Shown: positions 6,959 to 15,739 of the stretch, in pieces
How the letters are laid out: every line of letters starts with the position of its first letter
Numbering within the stretch: the stretch's first letter is position 1
Assembly: GCF_027857615.1 (NCBI RefSeq)
Contig: NZ_JAQIFT010000020.1
Span: 1-30,410 of the forward strand
Origin: Holtiella tumoricola
GTDB taxonomy: Bacteria; Bacillota; Clostridia; Lachnospirales; Cellulosilyticaceae
Length of the DNA stretch: 30,410 nucleotides
Direction of reading: 5' to 3'
Notes under the pieces: model-generated
What the model saw: the letters and a program-made list of their open reading frames with translations, nothing else
Told to the model about the DNA's origin: nothing
Database searches by the model: none
Translations under genes and position numbers: made by a program

Positions 6959-7561
6959 TTAAATAATTTCTTTTTCTATTTCATAATGTTGCTCATATAT
7001 ATCAGGGTAACATTCATTTATAATCCACTTTTCAAAATCTCTCCACCCTTTAACTCTAGGATAACTAGAACAAGCATTTTGATTATGTGGTCTATCAAAA
7101 ATTACAGGTGTTCCCCCTGCTTCTCTAAAATCTATAATATTATGCATACCATCATCTAATAGATAATCTCCTTTTACCATATGCTTCACTGAACATATAA
7201 TAATGTGGTTTTGTGGAAAGAATGGCATATAGTTTCTAATCCACTCATATTTTGCTTCTACCGACCTTGGATGAGCTGCCGTTACAATATACATATCAAA
7301 TAAATTACTCTCATATAACCTTTGGAATGTTTCAATAGCTTCTAATACAGGCTCTAAGTTTCTAAACAATTCCGGTTGATGCATGAGTTCTAATATTTCC
7401 TCACCAAAAATAGATACTAAGTCCCAACACACACAATCATCTGTTGTATAGTTTGTATCGTATTTCTCATTAAAGATTTCAACTACACCTTTAATATATT
7501 CTGCCAGTACGTCATCTTGGTCAATTAAGAGTACAGGTTTATGTTTTTGCAAAGTCCTCAC
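6959..7561 (-). CDS. NT5C-type 5'(3')-deoxyribonucleotidase-like HAD phosphatase
   Basis: A HAD-superfamily protein of the NT5C/YorS-like family (5'-nucleotidase, deoxy, type C), which dephosphorylates nucleoside or deoxynucleoside monophosphates. Motif I is IDQDDVLA, with the nucleophile and acid as the Asp pair at about 14 and 16. Motif II is VTAA (93-96), Lys is present before GDYLLDDG, and motif IV Asp136/Asp137 binds metal. Length is normal. The start is uncertain. GTG 7561 directly abuts AAGGAAG with almost no spacing. TTG 7552, three codons in, has GGTGAGG a few bases upstream and is an equally good or better choice. Its own promoter lies about 35 nt upstream, so it is probably not dependent on the acetyltransferase gene upstream. 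The physiological substrate cannot be read from sequence. Confidence 0.82.
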   Translation of the reverse strand: MRTLQKHKPVLLIDQDDVLAEYIKGVVEIFNEKYDTNYTTDDCVCWDLVSIFGEEILELMHQPELFRNLEPVLEAIETFQRLYESNLFDMYIVTAAHPRSVEAKYEWIRNYMPFFPQNHIIICSVKHMVKGDYLLDDGMHNIIDFREAGGTPVIFDRPHNQNACSSYPRVKGWRDFEKWIINECYPDIYEQHYEIEKEII

Positions 7562-7593
7562 CTTCCTTATCGCTAAATACTCCTGGGTCTTCT

Positions 7594-7622
7594 ATCATAT
7601 CTAAATAGATGTGATTTGTCCA
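7594..7622 (-). promoter_or_regulatory. Promoter of the 5'-nucleotidase gene
   Basis: TGGACA (7622-7617), a 17-nt spacer and TATGAT (7599-7594) on the minus strand, 33 nt before the start codon. Confidence 0.6.
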
Positions 7623-7650
7623 TTTACACTTTTAGGTTACTATTATTTTA

Positions 7651-7839
7651 TTATTGAGATAATTTTTCGTTCCTTATTTGTTTTAATTTTTCAATCTCCA
7701 TTAATAGAGCTTCCTTTTTACGTAAAGTGTTTTCTGGTTGTTTATTATAAGGTGAGTTTTTAAACTGAATATCTAAGGTTTGTAAAACTACCCTTAGTCT
7801 TTTAATTTCTTCGTCTATACTTTTGATGTCATTTATCAT
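7651..7839 (-). CDS. Small coiled-coil protein (62 aa), unknown function
   Basis: Unrecognised. The 62-residue product is strongly charged, with heptad-like Leu/Ile spacing in two helices (about 6-28 and 37-60) separated by a short polar turn (NSPYNKQPEN), so an antiparallel helical hairpin is likely. A clear AAGGAGTT ribosome binding site lies 6 nt before ATG 7839. It starts 16 nt after the acetyltransferase stop codon and so is probably co-transcribed with it. There is no signal peptide or membrane segment. The good binding site and tight coupling argue that it is real. It could be a partner or regulator of the acetyltransferase, but nothing in the sequence shows this. Confidence 0.7.
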   Translation of the reverse strand: MINDIKSIDEEIKRLRVVLQTLDIQFKNSPYNKQPENTLRKKEALLMEIEKLKQIRNEKLSQ

Positions 7840-7855
7840 TTTTTAACTCCTTGAT

Positions 7856-9028
7856 TTAAAAATAATCATATAAAGCGACCTTACTACGTTCTGTCTTAAA
7901 GAACGACTTCATAGATTCTGATGTTTGATTCCATTGTATCTTCTCAAGAGTATCTAAATCTAGTAGCGTTCTGAATCCAATCAATACTTGTGCAAGGTCT
8001 CTAATATCTAGTACAAAGTCTGCTTGTTTATCTGTTTTTGATACAGTTACTTCTTTATTAATGTTTATTTCAAAACAACCATCATTCCATTCACAAATAT
8101 CATCCTTTACGCCTATTACAAATGTACCATTTTTTACAAAATTATAAGCTTCCAATGCTTTTTGTACATCTATAATTTTTGCCATCATATAGCTTTGAAT
8201 CGATGCATTACATCTAGGATTACTAAGTACATCTAATATTAAATCATGTTCTTTTACATTCATTTGAACATTAAATACTTGGGCACTATGGGTAGAAATA
8301 TAGTTCAAGAAACTTCTAAGAGTAGCCATATTACTATATTGCATCTCAACAACTTCAAAAGTTAATGTAGCATGTATGAGTTTATAGATCATATACCCTT
8401 GTATCTTACCTTCTGTGTTTCTATATAATACAGTATAATGATCTAATTTTCTACTTATACGACGTTCCCAATGATGCTTGTCCCTTATGCAAGATCCATT
8501 TAAACCTTGTATATACCCTTCATAGTAGTTATTAAGTTCTGACCTATTGGTTTCACTTAAGTATTCTATATATCCTTCATTCCTAAACTTTTTGAGTTTA
8601 TCTATTTCAAATGTATAAGTTAAATTGTTATAACACCATTTCCATCCTAATTTTTGATAAAACTCATAAGAAAAAGGTGCAAGTAGAGAGTACACAGCCC
8701 CTTGTTCATACATTACTTTAATACCTTCTTTAATAAGATTACTACAAATTCCACCACTCCTATAAGTACTTGCTGTTGCTACTCCACCTAATCCTGCCAT
8801 TTTAAGGCATTTACCATCTACATATATTTGACGATAAGGTATCGTTATACAACTTGCTAATACCTCACCATCAAAACTTCCTAATATAGTTTCTCTCTCC
8901 GGTGTCGATAAGTTCCAGTCTGTCTTAAAATCTTCTTCTGTGCACATTTTAAAACAATAGGTCATCAAGTCAATAAAGCGGTTTTCATAAATTGATTTAT
9001 TCTCATTGATTTTAATAATCTTATTCAT
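7856..9028 (-). CDS. Eis-like GNAT N-acetyltransferase
   Basis: A 390-residue acetyl-CoA dependent acetyltransferase of the Eis type: an N-terminal GNAT domain (about 1-140), a second GNAT-like domain (about 150-285), and a C-terminal SCP2-like domain (about 290-390). The acetyl-CoA loop is GGVATASTYRSGGICSNL (81-98), and FYQKLGW (123-129) holds Tyr124, the likely equivalent of the general-acid Tyr of Mycobacterium Eis. The protein ends in Phe. In Eis the C-terminal Phe carboxylate acts as catalytic base, so both catalytic features seem present. I place the start at ATG 9028, because GAGGAGAG lies just upstream. The longer frame to 9124 has a lysine-rich tail and no convincing site. Family members acetylate aminoglycosides or other amines; the substrate here is unknown. 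Confidence 0.85.
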   Translation of the reverse strand: MNKIIKINENKSIYENRFIDLMTYCFKMCTEEDFKTDWNLSTPERETILGSFDGEVLASCITIPYRQIYVDGKCLKMAGLGGVATASTYRSGGICSNLIKEGIKVMYEQGAVYSLLAPFSYEFYQKLGWKWCYNNLTYTFEIDKLKKFRNEGYIEYLSETNRSELNNYYEGYIQGLNGSCIRDKHHWERRISRKLDHYTVLYRNTEGKIQGYMIYKLIHATLTFEVVEMQYSNMATLRSFLNYISTHSAQVFNVQMNVKEHDLILDVLSNPRCNASIQSYMMAKIIDVQKALEAYNFVKNGTFVIGVKDDICEWNDGCFEININKEVTVSKTDKQADFVLDIRDLAQVLIGFRTLLDLDTLEKIQWNQTSESMKSFFKTERSKVALYDYF

Positions 9029-9178
9029 GTACTCTCTCCTCATACTTATCCTTATAAGCTTTATTTTAATCTTTTTATATATTTTTTGCAAAACTTTAAA
9101 CATTTTCTCCTTAAACAAGCACACTTGTAAATAACTGGAAATATTATTAATATATAATACTTTAAAGGAGGTTCCTTC

Positions 9179-10540
9179 ATGTCACGACTTCCGCAGATTG
9201 GTTCTGTATTTCCTAATTTTCATGGAACGAGTAGTACAGGTAAGTGGAGTATTGTATGTGTTTCTTCAAATACAAACAATGATACTTGTTCTAACCTTTT
9301 AGGTCATAATGATTACTTTAATAAAAATGACATTGAAATTGTGCATTTCCCAGCCCGTACATCTGATACTACTCTTTATATTATAGATTCTAATTATATA
9401 CTTAGAGCAGCCCTTCATAATGATGAAAGCTCCCCATTGACTGTTACTCATTTAGTTAATATTGTTGATTCATTGCGTTCACAACACAAGCCTCAAAGTA
9501 TACGTCAACAACCAGTTAATCCTGCATGCCCTGATATTGAACGAATTGTTGGTCAATATGTTCTAGGTAATCCTAGTAATGTAGACCCTTATTTATTAGA
9601 TTTTGTAGTCTATGCCTTTGCTCTTATCCAACCTAACTTAACACTAGATGTCTACTCAAGACGTTATTTACAACAACTCGCAGACTTACGTTTAATTGAT
9701 CCTGAATTACAAGTTATCCTAGGCATTGGTGGATGGGGTAATGATGGCTTCTCTGATGCTGCACTTACGCCTCAATCCCGCTACAACTTTGCTCGTGAAG
9801 TAAAAAAATGGGTAGATGAGTATAAACTAGATGGTGTGGATATTGATTGGGAGTATCCTGGTTCAAGTGCTGGTGGTATTAAATCTCGTCCACAAGATAG
9901 AGAGAACTTTACACTTCTTCTTCAAGCACTTAGAGATGTCTTAGGTCCTAATGCATGGATTAGTGTAGCTGGTATAGGTGATGCTACTTACATTAAAAAT
10001 GTAGATATTGCTGGTATTGCACCGATCATTAATTACTTCAACTTAATGTCTTATGATTATACCGCTGGTGCTACTGGTGCTGCTGGTGCTAAACATCAAT
10101 CTAACCTTTTCCCTTCTGATATGGCATTTAATAACATTAGCACTGACCTTTATATTCAAAACCTTATAGCTGCTGGTATGCCTTCAGAAAAAATCCTTCT
10201 AGGTGTTGCTTCTTATGGACGTAATGGTGCAACTATTACAAAGACCTATGATCAAATTAGACAATCTTATATTAATAAAAATGGTTATACTGTAAGATGG
10301 GATAATGTTGCTAAAGCACCTTATATTGTAGATCGAAATGGTAACTTCGTTTTAAGTTTTGATAATAATATTTCAATCTACTTTAAAGGTCAATACGTTA
10401 TTGATAATTGTTTAGGTGGTATCTTCTCTTGGCAAGCCAATATGGATAAAGCTAATATTCTAGCTAATGCTATGAATTTATCTATTAACGACCCAGCCGA
10501 ACTTGAAGATATCTTAAAGAAAGAATACCTAGGCGAATAG
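9179..10540 (+). CDS. CotE-like spore-coat protein: vestigial peroxiredoxin plus GH18 chitinase
   Basis: Residues about 1-105 align by eye with the two ends of a 1-Cys peroxiredoxin: an RLPQIGSVFPNF start, and a TLYIIDSNYILRAALH strand followed by a VTHLVNIVDSLR helix. The central TxxC active-site stretch is missing, and the domain is about 100 residues rather than 160-200. Residues about 120-430 are a glycoside hydrolase family 18 barrel with VILGIGGWG and the catalytic DGVDIDWE (Asp218 to Glu225, Glu225 the acid). A Tyr pair sits in MSYDYT and a final Trp in FSWQANMD. A peroxiredoxin-GH18 fusion is the architecture of Clostridioides difficile CotE, a bifunctional spore-coat protein. No signal peptide is present, consistent with coat assembly from the mother cell. 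AAAGGAGG precedes the start, and a strong terminator follows. Confidence 0.85.
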   Translation: MSRLPQIGSVFPNFHGTSSTGKWSIVCVSSNTNNDTCSNLLGHNDYFNKNDIEIVHFPARTSDTTLYIIDSNYILRAALHNDESSPLTVTHLVNIVDSLRSQHKPQSIRQQPVNPACPDIERIVGQYVLGNPSNVDPYLLDFVVYAFALIQPNLTLDVYSRRYLQQLADLRLIDPELQVILGIGGWGNDGFSDAALTPQSRYNFAREVKKWVDEYKLDGVDIDWEYPGSSAGGIKSRPQDRENFTLLLQALRDVLGPNAWISVAGIGDATYIKNVDIAGIAPIINYFNLMSYDYTAGATGAAGAKHQSNLFPSDMAFNNISTDLYIQNLIAAGMPSEKILLGVASYGRNGATITKTYDQIRQSYINKNGYTVRWDNVAKAPYIVDRNGNFVLSFDNNISIYFKGQYVIDNCLGGIFSWQANMDKANILANAMNLSINDPAELEDILKKEYLGE

Positions 10541-10591
10541 TATAAAAATAACTACCACTAATTTTCTAGAATAGTGGTAGTTATTTTTATA
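10541..10591 (+). terminator. Terminator of the CotE-like gene
   Basis: A perfect 20-bp stem (10541-10560 with 10572-10591), an 11-nt loop and a T-rich 3' arm lie immediately after the stop codon. Confidence 0.9.
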
Positions 10592-10663
10592 CTATAATTT
10601 AATTTTTATACAAATCCTATTGATAATGTTATAGGTTACGATATATTATATAGATTGTCTTTA

Positions 10664-10694
10664 AATTTTAACTCAAAGTCTAGAGTTTAAAATT
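10664..10694. repeat. Inverted repeat in the leader of the chemoreceptor gene
   Basis: AATTTTAACTC (10664-10674) and GAGTTTAAAATT (10683-10694) form an 11-12 bp stem with one bulge. It lies 25 nt before the start codon and just upstream of the ribosome binding site. It may be an operator or an mRNA hairpin; no further evidence. Confidence 0.4.
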
Positions 10695-10719
10695 ATATTA
10701 TCTTCGGAGGAATACTAGA

Positions 10720-12783
10720 ATGAAAAAACTTTCATCCAGTATCCAAGCAAAATTCCTATTGCTTTCTGTAGGTATGATCTGTATTGGCTTATCTATCATG
10801 CTATTTCTTATGATGCATCGTGTAACCCTTATGGCTCAACTCAACTACACTCAAAATTCAAGAGAGCAAATGAATATTGTTTCGGATACTATCCAAACTT
10901 TTTATGAACAGGTAGACCAAAATATCAATATGATGGCTACAAATCCTATTATCAAAACAAGTGTAGGACATATTACAAGCTATAAAGATGTTCCTACAGA
11001 AACTTTTATGACTCCAGCTACTAATGGAGGCACTGAACAAATAGCTTATGAGGTATTTGATCATTATGCCATTAATCATCCTGGAACTAAATATGTTTAT
11101 TTTGCAACAAATGATAGCGGTTATCTAAACTGGCCAGAAACAACTATATCTGCTCAATACGATCCTCGTGAGAGGGCATGGTATAAAGATGCTGAACAAG
11201 CACGTGGTAATATTATTCGTACAGCGCCTTATATTGATGCAACTAATACAATGATTATTAGTAATGCACGTGCTGTACTTGATGAACTTGGTAATATTCT
11301 CGGCGTAATTGGAATTGACGTAGAACAATCTGCTATTAGCGATATTCTTAGTTCTATGAAACTTGGACGTACAGGCTATTTCATGCTTGTCCATGATACG
11401 GGTATGATTATGGCCGATGGTAATAATCCTGATAATAATTATAAACAGATTGATGAAGTAAATATTGATGGCTTAGAAAAAATATTTGATACAAGCTTAC
11501 CTAGCTTTAATATAAAAATTGATGACCAAGCCTACCAAGTTAATGCACAAAAAGTTGAAGGTACTGATTGGACTATCGCTTCTCTTATTACTGATAAAGA
11601 GCTTAAAGCAACTGCACGTCAAATCTCTACACTTTTCATTATAGTCTCACTGGTAATCTTAGCTATTATTAGTGCCTGCATTATTTTTGTTGTAAGACGT
11701 ATTACTATTCCTATTAAACGTTCTGCCGAACATCTTAATGATATTAGTCGTACAGATTTTTCTAGAGATATTAATGAATCCTTCTTAAATATGAAGGATG
11801 AAGTTGGTGTTATCTTCAAGGGTATTAATGCTATGAAAAATGCATTACTTCAGCTCATTTCTAATATTAAAAATGAGTCACATTCTATTGAAGATAAAAT
11901 CACAACTGTTAAAGAAAATATTGTATCTCTTAATATGCATTTAGAAGATATTTCTGCTACTACTGAAGAGCTTGCATCAAATATGGAAGAAACATCTGCT
12001 ACTACTGAACAGATGACAACAATCTCTCAAGATATCCAAAAAGCAGTTAGTTTTATTGCTGAAAGATCTAGCCAGGGTGCTCAAGATGCAAAAGAAATCA
12101 ACCAACGTGCTATTGCTACTAAAGAAAATGTACATCAATCTCATCAGAAATCTCAACTTATCTTCAGCGATACCAAAGCTAAATTAGAAGAAGCTATTGT
12201 CTCTTCTCAAGTTGTTAAACAAATTGATGTTCTTTCTGAATCTATTATGCAAATTACAGAACAAACTAACCTTTTAGCCCTTAATGCGGCTATTGAGGCG
12301 GCTCGTGCTGGTGAAGCTGGACGTGGTTTCTCTGTCGTAGCTGAAGAGATTAGAAAGCTTGCTGAGCAATCTAAAGAAGCTGTTACTAAAATTCAAGTGA
12401 TTACTGATACTGTTCAAAGTTCAGTAGGGAATCTATCTGATAGTGCTAATGAGCTTCTTAACTATGTGACAACAGATGTAGATGCTGATTATCAAATGAT
12501 GCTAGAAGTAGCAGACCACTATAGTCATGATGCAAACTATGTAGATGCACTAGTTACAGAATTCAGTGCTGCAACCCAGGAACTCACAAGTTCCATGGAA
12601 AATATCTTACAATCTATTGAATGGGTGTCTCAAGCATCTTGTGAAGGTGCTATTGGTACAAGTAATATTGCAGATAAAGTCTACGGTATTACACACTCTT
12701 CTTCTGAGGTTATGGAACAGATTTTAGAAACTAAAGAAAGCGTAGATAAACTTGCTCATGAAGTTGCTAAGTTTAAAATCTAG
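10720..12783 (+). CDS. Methyl-accepting chemotaxis protein with dCache sensor
   Basis: A 687-residue transmembrane chemoreceptor. TM1 is at about 13-33, followed by an extracellular dCache-type double PAS-like sensor (about 36-295) with the family stretch DPRERAWYKDAEQARG. TM2 is at about 303-325, a HAMP domain follows (about 326-380), and then a long coiled-coil signalling domain. The conserved hairpin tip that contacts CheA and CheW is intact (LLALNAAIEAARAGEAGRGF and VVAEEIRKLAEQSKEA). No C-terminal CheR-tether pentapeptide is seen. Cache domains of this kind often bind amino acids or other small metabolites; the ligand cannot be predicted. The ribosome binding site is CGGAGGAATACTAGA before ATG. 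It is flanked by terminators and so stands alone. No flagellar or che genes are in the window. Confidence 0.93.
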   Translation: MKKLSSSIQAKFLLLSVGMICIGLSIMLFLMMHRVTLMAQLNYTQNSREQMNIVSDTIQTFYEQVDQNINMMATNPIIKTSVGHITSYKDVPTETFMTPATNGGTEQIAYEVFDHYAINHPGTKYVYFATNDSGYLNWPETTISAQYDPRERAWYKDAEQARGNIIRTAPYIDATNTMIISNARAVLDELGNILGVIGIDVEQSAISDILSSMKLGRTGYFMLVHDTGMIMADGNNPDNNYKQIDEVNIDGLEKIFDTSLPSFNIKIDDQAYQVNAQKVEGTDWTIASLITDKELKATARQISTLFIIVSLVILAIISACIIFVVRRITIPIKRSAEHLNDISRTDFSRDINESFLNMKDEVGVIFKGINAMKNALLQLISNIKNESHSIEDKITTVKENIVSLNMHLEDISATTEELASNMEETSATTEQMTTISQDIQKAVSFIAERSSQGAQDAKEINQRAIATKENVHQSHQKSQLIFSDTKAKLEEAIVSSQVVKQIDVLSESIMQITEQTNLLALNAAIEAARAGEAGRGFSVVAEEIRKLAEQSKEAVTKIQVITDTVQSSVGNLSDSANELLNYVTTDVDADYQMMLEVADHYSHDANYVDALVTEFSAATQELTSSMENILQSIEWVSQASCEGAIGTSNIADKVYGITHSSSEVMEQILETKESVDKLAHEVAKFKI

Positions 12784-12858
12784 TACATAACAATTTATAA
12801 AAATAGACATTCTTTATAAACACTGCTATTATATTATTAATTAAAATTTAGCTTAAAC

Positions 12859-12904
12859 AAAAGGGAGATAAAACTAATATAAAAATTAGTTTTATCTCCC
12901 TTTT
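12859..12904. terminator. Shared terminator between the chemoreceptor gene and metG
   Basis: A perfect 20-bp stem (12859-12878 with 12885-12904) and 6-nt loop, flanked by A and T runs, lies between convergent genes and could stop transcription in both directions. A second palindrome at the metG stop codon lacks a T-run. Confidence 0.88.
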
Positions 12905-12946
12905 TATAGGTTATTTATATATTTTTAATAATCTATTACTAATAGA

Positions 12947-14902
12947 TTATTTTACTTCTGCTCCGTCAACCATTTCTCCAAGTGGCCCTACAGCAACAAG
13001 GTTACCTTCATCATCTGATGCACAAAGTACCATACCTTCTGAAAGGATACCACGTAACTTAACTGGTTTAAGGTTTGTTACAACAACTACTTTTCTACCT
13101 ACAAATTCTTCTGGTGTGTAGTATTTAGCAATACCAGATACAATTTGTCTTACTTCATCACCTATTTTAATTTTAGATACAAGAAGCTTGTCTGCTTTTG
13201 GTACACGTTCACATTCAATAACTTCACCAACTTTAAGTTCTACTTTACCGAAGTCATCAATTGTGATTTCTTCTTTTTTAGGTTTAGTTGGTTTTTCTTC
13301 TTGTGGTGCTGCAGCTGCTTGAGTTGCTTTCATTGCCGCTTCTAACTCTGCAAGTTCTTTTTCTTTATCAATACGTGGGAACATATTTGTTCCTTTTTTA
13401 GCATGTACAGTATTTGGCATTGTACCCCATGTATGGATTGTATCCCAAGCTGTAAGCTCTCCACGTGTTAAACCAATTTGTTCCCAGATAAGTTCTGGTG
13501 TACGAGGCATAAATGGTTCAATCATAATACTTACAATACGTAAACCTTCTGCTAATGTGTAAAGTACACCTGCAAGTTTAGCTTTGTTTGTTTCATCTTT
13601 TGCAAGTACCCATGGCATTGTTTCATCAATGTATTTGTTAAATCTTCTAATGATTACCCAAATATCTTCAAGCGCATTGTTGAAGAAGAGTTTCTCCATA
13701 TTTGCTTCCATTTTAGCGATTTGTTCTGTGATAATTTGTTGTACATCCGCATCAAACTCATTGCCTTCATGTACTTCTGGTAATACACCACCTTCGAAGT
13801 ATTTTTCAATCATTGCAACTGTACGAGATGTAAGGTTACCAAGGTCATTTGCAAGGTCAGAGTTAATACGTGAAATAAGTGCTTCATTTGTAAAGTTACC
13901 ATCTTGTCCAAAAGCAATTTCACGAAGAAGGAAGTAACGAATTGCATCACTACCATAACGATTTACAAGAACGCTAGGGTCTACTACGTTACCTTTAGAT
14001 TTACTCATTTTACCACCATCAATTACAAGCCATCCATGACCAAATACTTGTTTTGGAAGTGGAAGATCAAGAGCCATAAGAATAGCTGGCCAAATAATTG
14101 TATGGAAACGAATAATCTCTTTACCTACTAAATGTACATCTGCTGGCCAGAACTTATTGTAAAGTTCTTGATTATCACTACCGTATCCAAGTGCTGAGAT
14201 ATAGTTTGATAACGCATCAAGCCATACATATACAACGTGATTTGTATCAAATTCTACTGGAATACCCCATTTGAATGATGTACGAGATACGCAAAGGTCT
14301 TCAAGACCTGGACGAAGGAAGTTATTAAGCATCTCATTTTGTCTTGTTTGTGGTTGAATAAATTCTGGATGATCTTCAATATGTTTAATTAAACGATCTT
14401 GGTATTTAGAAAGCTTGAAGAAGTATGATTCTTCTTTTACTTTTTCTACTGGTCTACCACAGTCTGGACATTTACCATCTACAAGTTGGTGTTCTGTAAA
14501 GAATGTTTCACAAGGTGTACAGTACATACCTTCATATTCACTTTTATAGATATCCCCTTTGTCATAAAGTGCCTTGAAGATTTTTTGTACAGTTACCTTA
14601 TGGTCTTCATCTGTTGTACGGATAAATTTATCATAACTGATGTCCATTGTTTTCCAAAGATCTTTAATCCAATCTACAATGTTATCTACAAATGCTTGAG
14701 GTGTTACACCTTCTTCAGCCGCACGACGTTCAATCTTTTGTCCATGTTCATCTGTTCCTGTAAGGAACATTACATCATATCCACGAAGTCTTTTATATCT
14801 TGACATGGCATCTGCTGCCACTGTTGTGTACGAATGTCCAATATGAAGCTTATTACTTGGATAATAAATAGGGGTTGTAATATAAAATGTTGGTTTGCTC
14901 AT
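12947..14902 (-). CDS. metG: Methionyl-tRNA synthetase with C-terminal tRNA-binding domain
   Basis: Charges tRNA-Met in the cytoplasm. Class I signature sequences are clear: HIGH (20-23) and KMSKS (298-302). The zinc knuckle has Cys128, Cys131, Cys145 and Cys148 (CTPC, CPDC). The anticodon-binding helical domain covers about 330-520. A low-complexity Ala/Lys/Pro linker (about 525-545) leads to an EMAP/Trbp111-like OB-fold tRNA-binding domain (about 548-651, with KVELKVGEV and the VSGIAKYY segment). This domain makes MetRS a dimer in Gram-positive bacteria. The 651 residues fit the family. AAGGAGG lies 10 nt before ATG. A consensus-like promoter with an internal palindrome is upstream; there is no T-box here, unlike at the metN cluster. 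Confidence 0.97.
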   Translation of the reverse strand: MSKPTFYITTPIYYPSNKLHIGHSYTTVAADAMSRYKRLRGYDVMFLTGTDEHGQKIERRAAEEGVTPQAFVDNIVDWIKDLWKTMDISYDKFIRTTDEDHKVTVQKIFKALYDKGDIYKSEYEGMYCTPCETFFTEHQLVDGKCPDCGRPVEKVKEESYFFKLSKYQDRLIKHIEDHPEFIQPQTRQNEMLNNFLRPGLEDLCVSRTSFKWGIPVEFDTNHVVYVWLDALSNYISALGYGSDNQELYNKFWPADVHLVGKEIIRFHTIIWPAILMALDLPLPKQVFGHGWLVIDGGKMSKSKGNVVDPSVLVNRYGSDAIRYFLLREIAFGQDGNFTNEALISRINSDLANDLGNLTSRTVAMIEKYFEGGVLPEVHEGNEFDADVQQIITEQIAKMEANMEKLFFNNALEDIWVIIRRFNKYIDETMPWVLAKDETNKAKLAGVLYTLAEGLRIVSIMIEPFMPRTPELIWEQIGLTRGELTAWDTIHTWGTMPNTVHAKKGTNMFPRIDKEKELAELEAAMKATQAAAAPQEEKPTKPKKEEITIDDFGKVELKVGEVIECERVPKADKLLVSKIKIGDEVRQIVSGIAKYYTPEEFVGRKVVVVTNLKPVKLRGILSEGMVLCASDDEGNLVAVGPLGEMVDGAEVK

Positions 14903-14948
14903 TACGCCCTAGCCTCCTTAAAGTTTATTTTTCATTATCTCTTATAGT

Positions 14949-14977
14949 ATTATAGATACAAATGTATCCATTGACAA
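14949..14977 (-). promoter_or_regulatory. metG promoter with palindrome in the spacer
   Basis: TTGTCA (14977-14972), a 17-nt spacer and a perfect TATAAT (14954-14949) on the minus strand. The spacer contains the inverted repeat GATACA-AA-TGTATC (14955-14968), immediately next to the -10, a position suited to a repressor. Confidence 0.75.
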
Positions 14978-15045
14978 CAACCATACCTGAAAATATTACC
15001 TATATTTTCTATAGTGTGACTAATTTTTTCAGATTTCATACCGTA

Positions 15046-15615
15046 TTATAACTTAAATTCCTTAATTTTCTCCATAAACTTCTTATAAACAATAAGCATA
15101 TCCGGTTCATTATCAACATAAGTATCTAACTCGTCTACTGCTATCCATCTCACACCACTGTTTTCGTCAGGCTTAATCATTAGCTCTTCTGTTTCATCTA
15201 CCTCAACTAAATAAGCTATTGATAAATGTACATGAGCGGATACATATTCTCCTCTTTTAATGTGTCCCTTTACTGGAAGTACATCTAATGAAAATATTTC
15301 CTGAGAAATAGGTCTTACCTCTTTTACCCCTGTTTCTTCTTGAGCCTCTCTTATAGCTACGCCTAAAAAGTCTATCTCTCCATCAGTGTGCCCACCAGTC
15401 CAAGACCAAGCATTATAAATATTATGATGAATCATAAGTACCTTATCTCTTGTTTTATTTACTATAAAACCTGAGCTTGAGAAATGTGCTAATGGGTTTT
15501 CTCTTGTAAGAAGGTTATCATAAGTGTCCATACAACCTACTATAAGAGCCTTATCCTTTTCTTCTTGTTCATTATAAGGTTTATAGTCTCTAATTTGTTG
15601 CTCCCACATTTTCAT
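15046..15615 (-). CDS. Nudix hydrolase
   Basis: A 189-residue Nudix pyrophosphohydrolase. The Nudix box is in GGHTDGEIDFLGVAIREAQE followed by ETG. The REAQEE metal-binding core is intact, but the glutamate that normally lies eight residues before the Arg is Ile here, with Glu one place earlier. This GGHTDG variant is seen in a subgroup of bacterial Nudix proteins. An N-terminal helical extension (about 1-45) precedes the fold. The substrate (a nucleoside diphosphate linked to another moiety) cannot be assigned. The ribosome binding site is TAGGAGAT, 9 nt before ATG 15615; a second ATG two codons later is also possible. The next gene on this strand is metG, which has its own promoter 70 nt downstream of this stop. 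Confidence 0.88.
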   Translation of the reverse strand: MKMWEQQIRDYKPYNEQEEKDKALIVGCMDTYDNLLTRENPLAHFSSSGFIVNKTRDKVLMIHHNIYNAWSWTGGHTDGEIDFLGVAIREAQEETGVKEVRPISQEIFSLDVLPVKGHIKRGEYVSAHVHLSIAYLVEVDETEELMIKPDENSGVRWIAVDELDTYVDNEPDMLIVYKKFMEKIKEFKL

Positions 15616-15715
15616 GGATTTAATCTCCTAATCACTTATTTTTTCTTAAATTATAGCATATAAAATAGAAAGTAGTGCTTTTAATATTTCACGGAACTCA
15701 TCTACACAAACATAA

Positions 15716-15739
15716 CCAAAGGGGTGATCTATATAGATG
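15716..15739 (+). promoter_or_regulatory. Unusual Shine-Dalgarno overlapping the annotated GTG start
   Basis: AAAGGGGTGATC (15718-15729) resembles the full anti-Shine-Dalgarno complement AAAGGAGGTGATC minus one base. It contains the GTG start candidate at 15724. In-frame codons at normal spacing are ATC (15727) and ATA (15733). The only nearby ATG (15737) is out of frame and stops after four codons. Confidence 0.55.

Noticed and set aside
7538..7598. Small ORF starting in the -10 box of the 5'-nucleotidase promoter (about 19 codons)
   Set aside because: Its ATG lies inside the promoter -10 and would not be transcribed; no binding site.
12931..12955. Palindrome at the metG stop codon as a second terminator
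   Set aside because: Followed by an A-rich rather than T-rich stretch on the metG strand; the 20-bp hairpin at 12859-12904 is the better terminator.
13145..14803. Several plus-strand open frames opposite metG
   Set aside because: Antisense shadows of a highly conserved gene, Phe/Thr/Cys-rich translations without binding sites.
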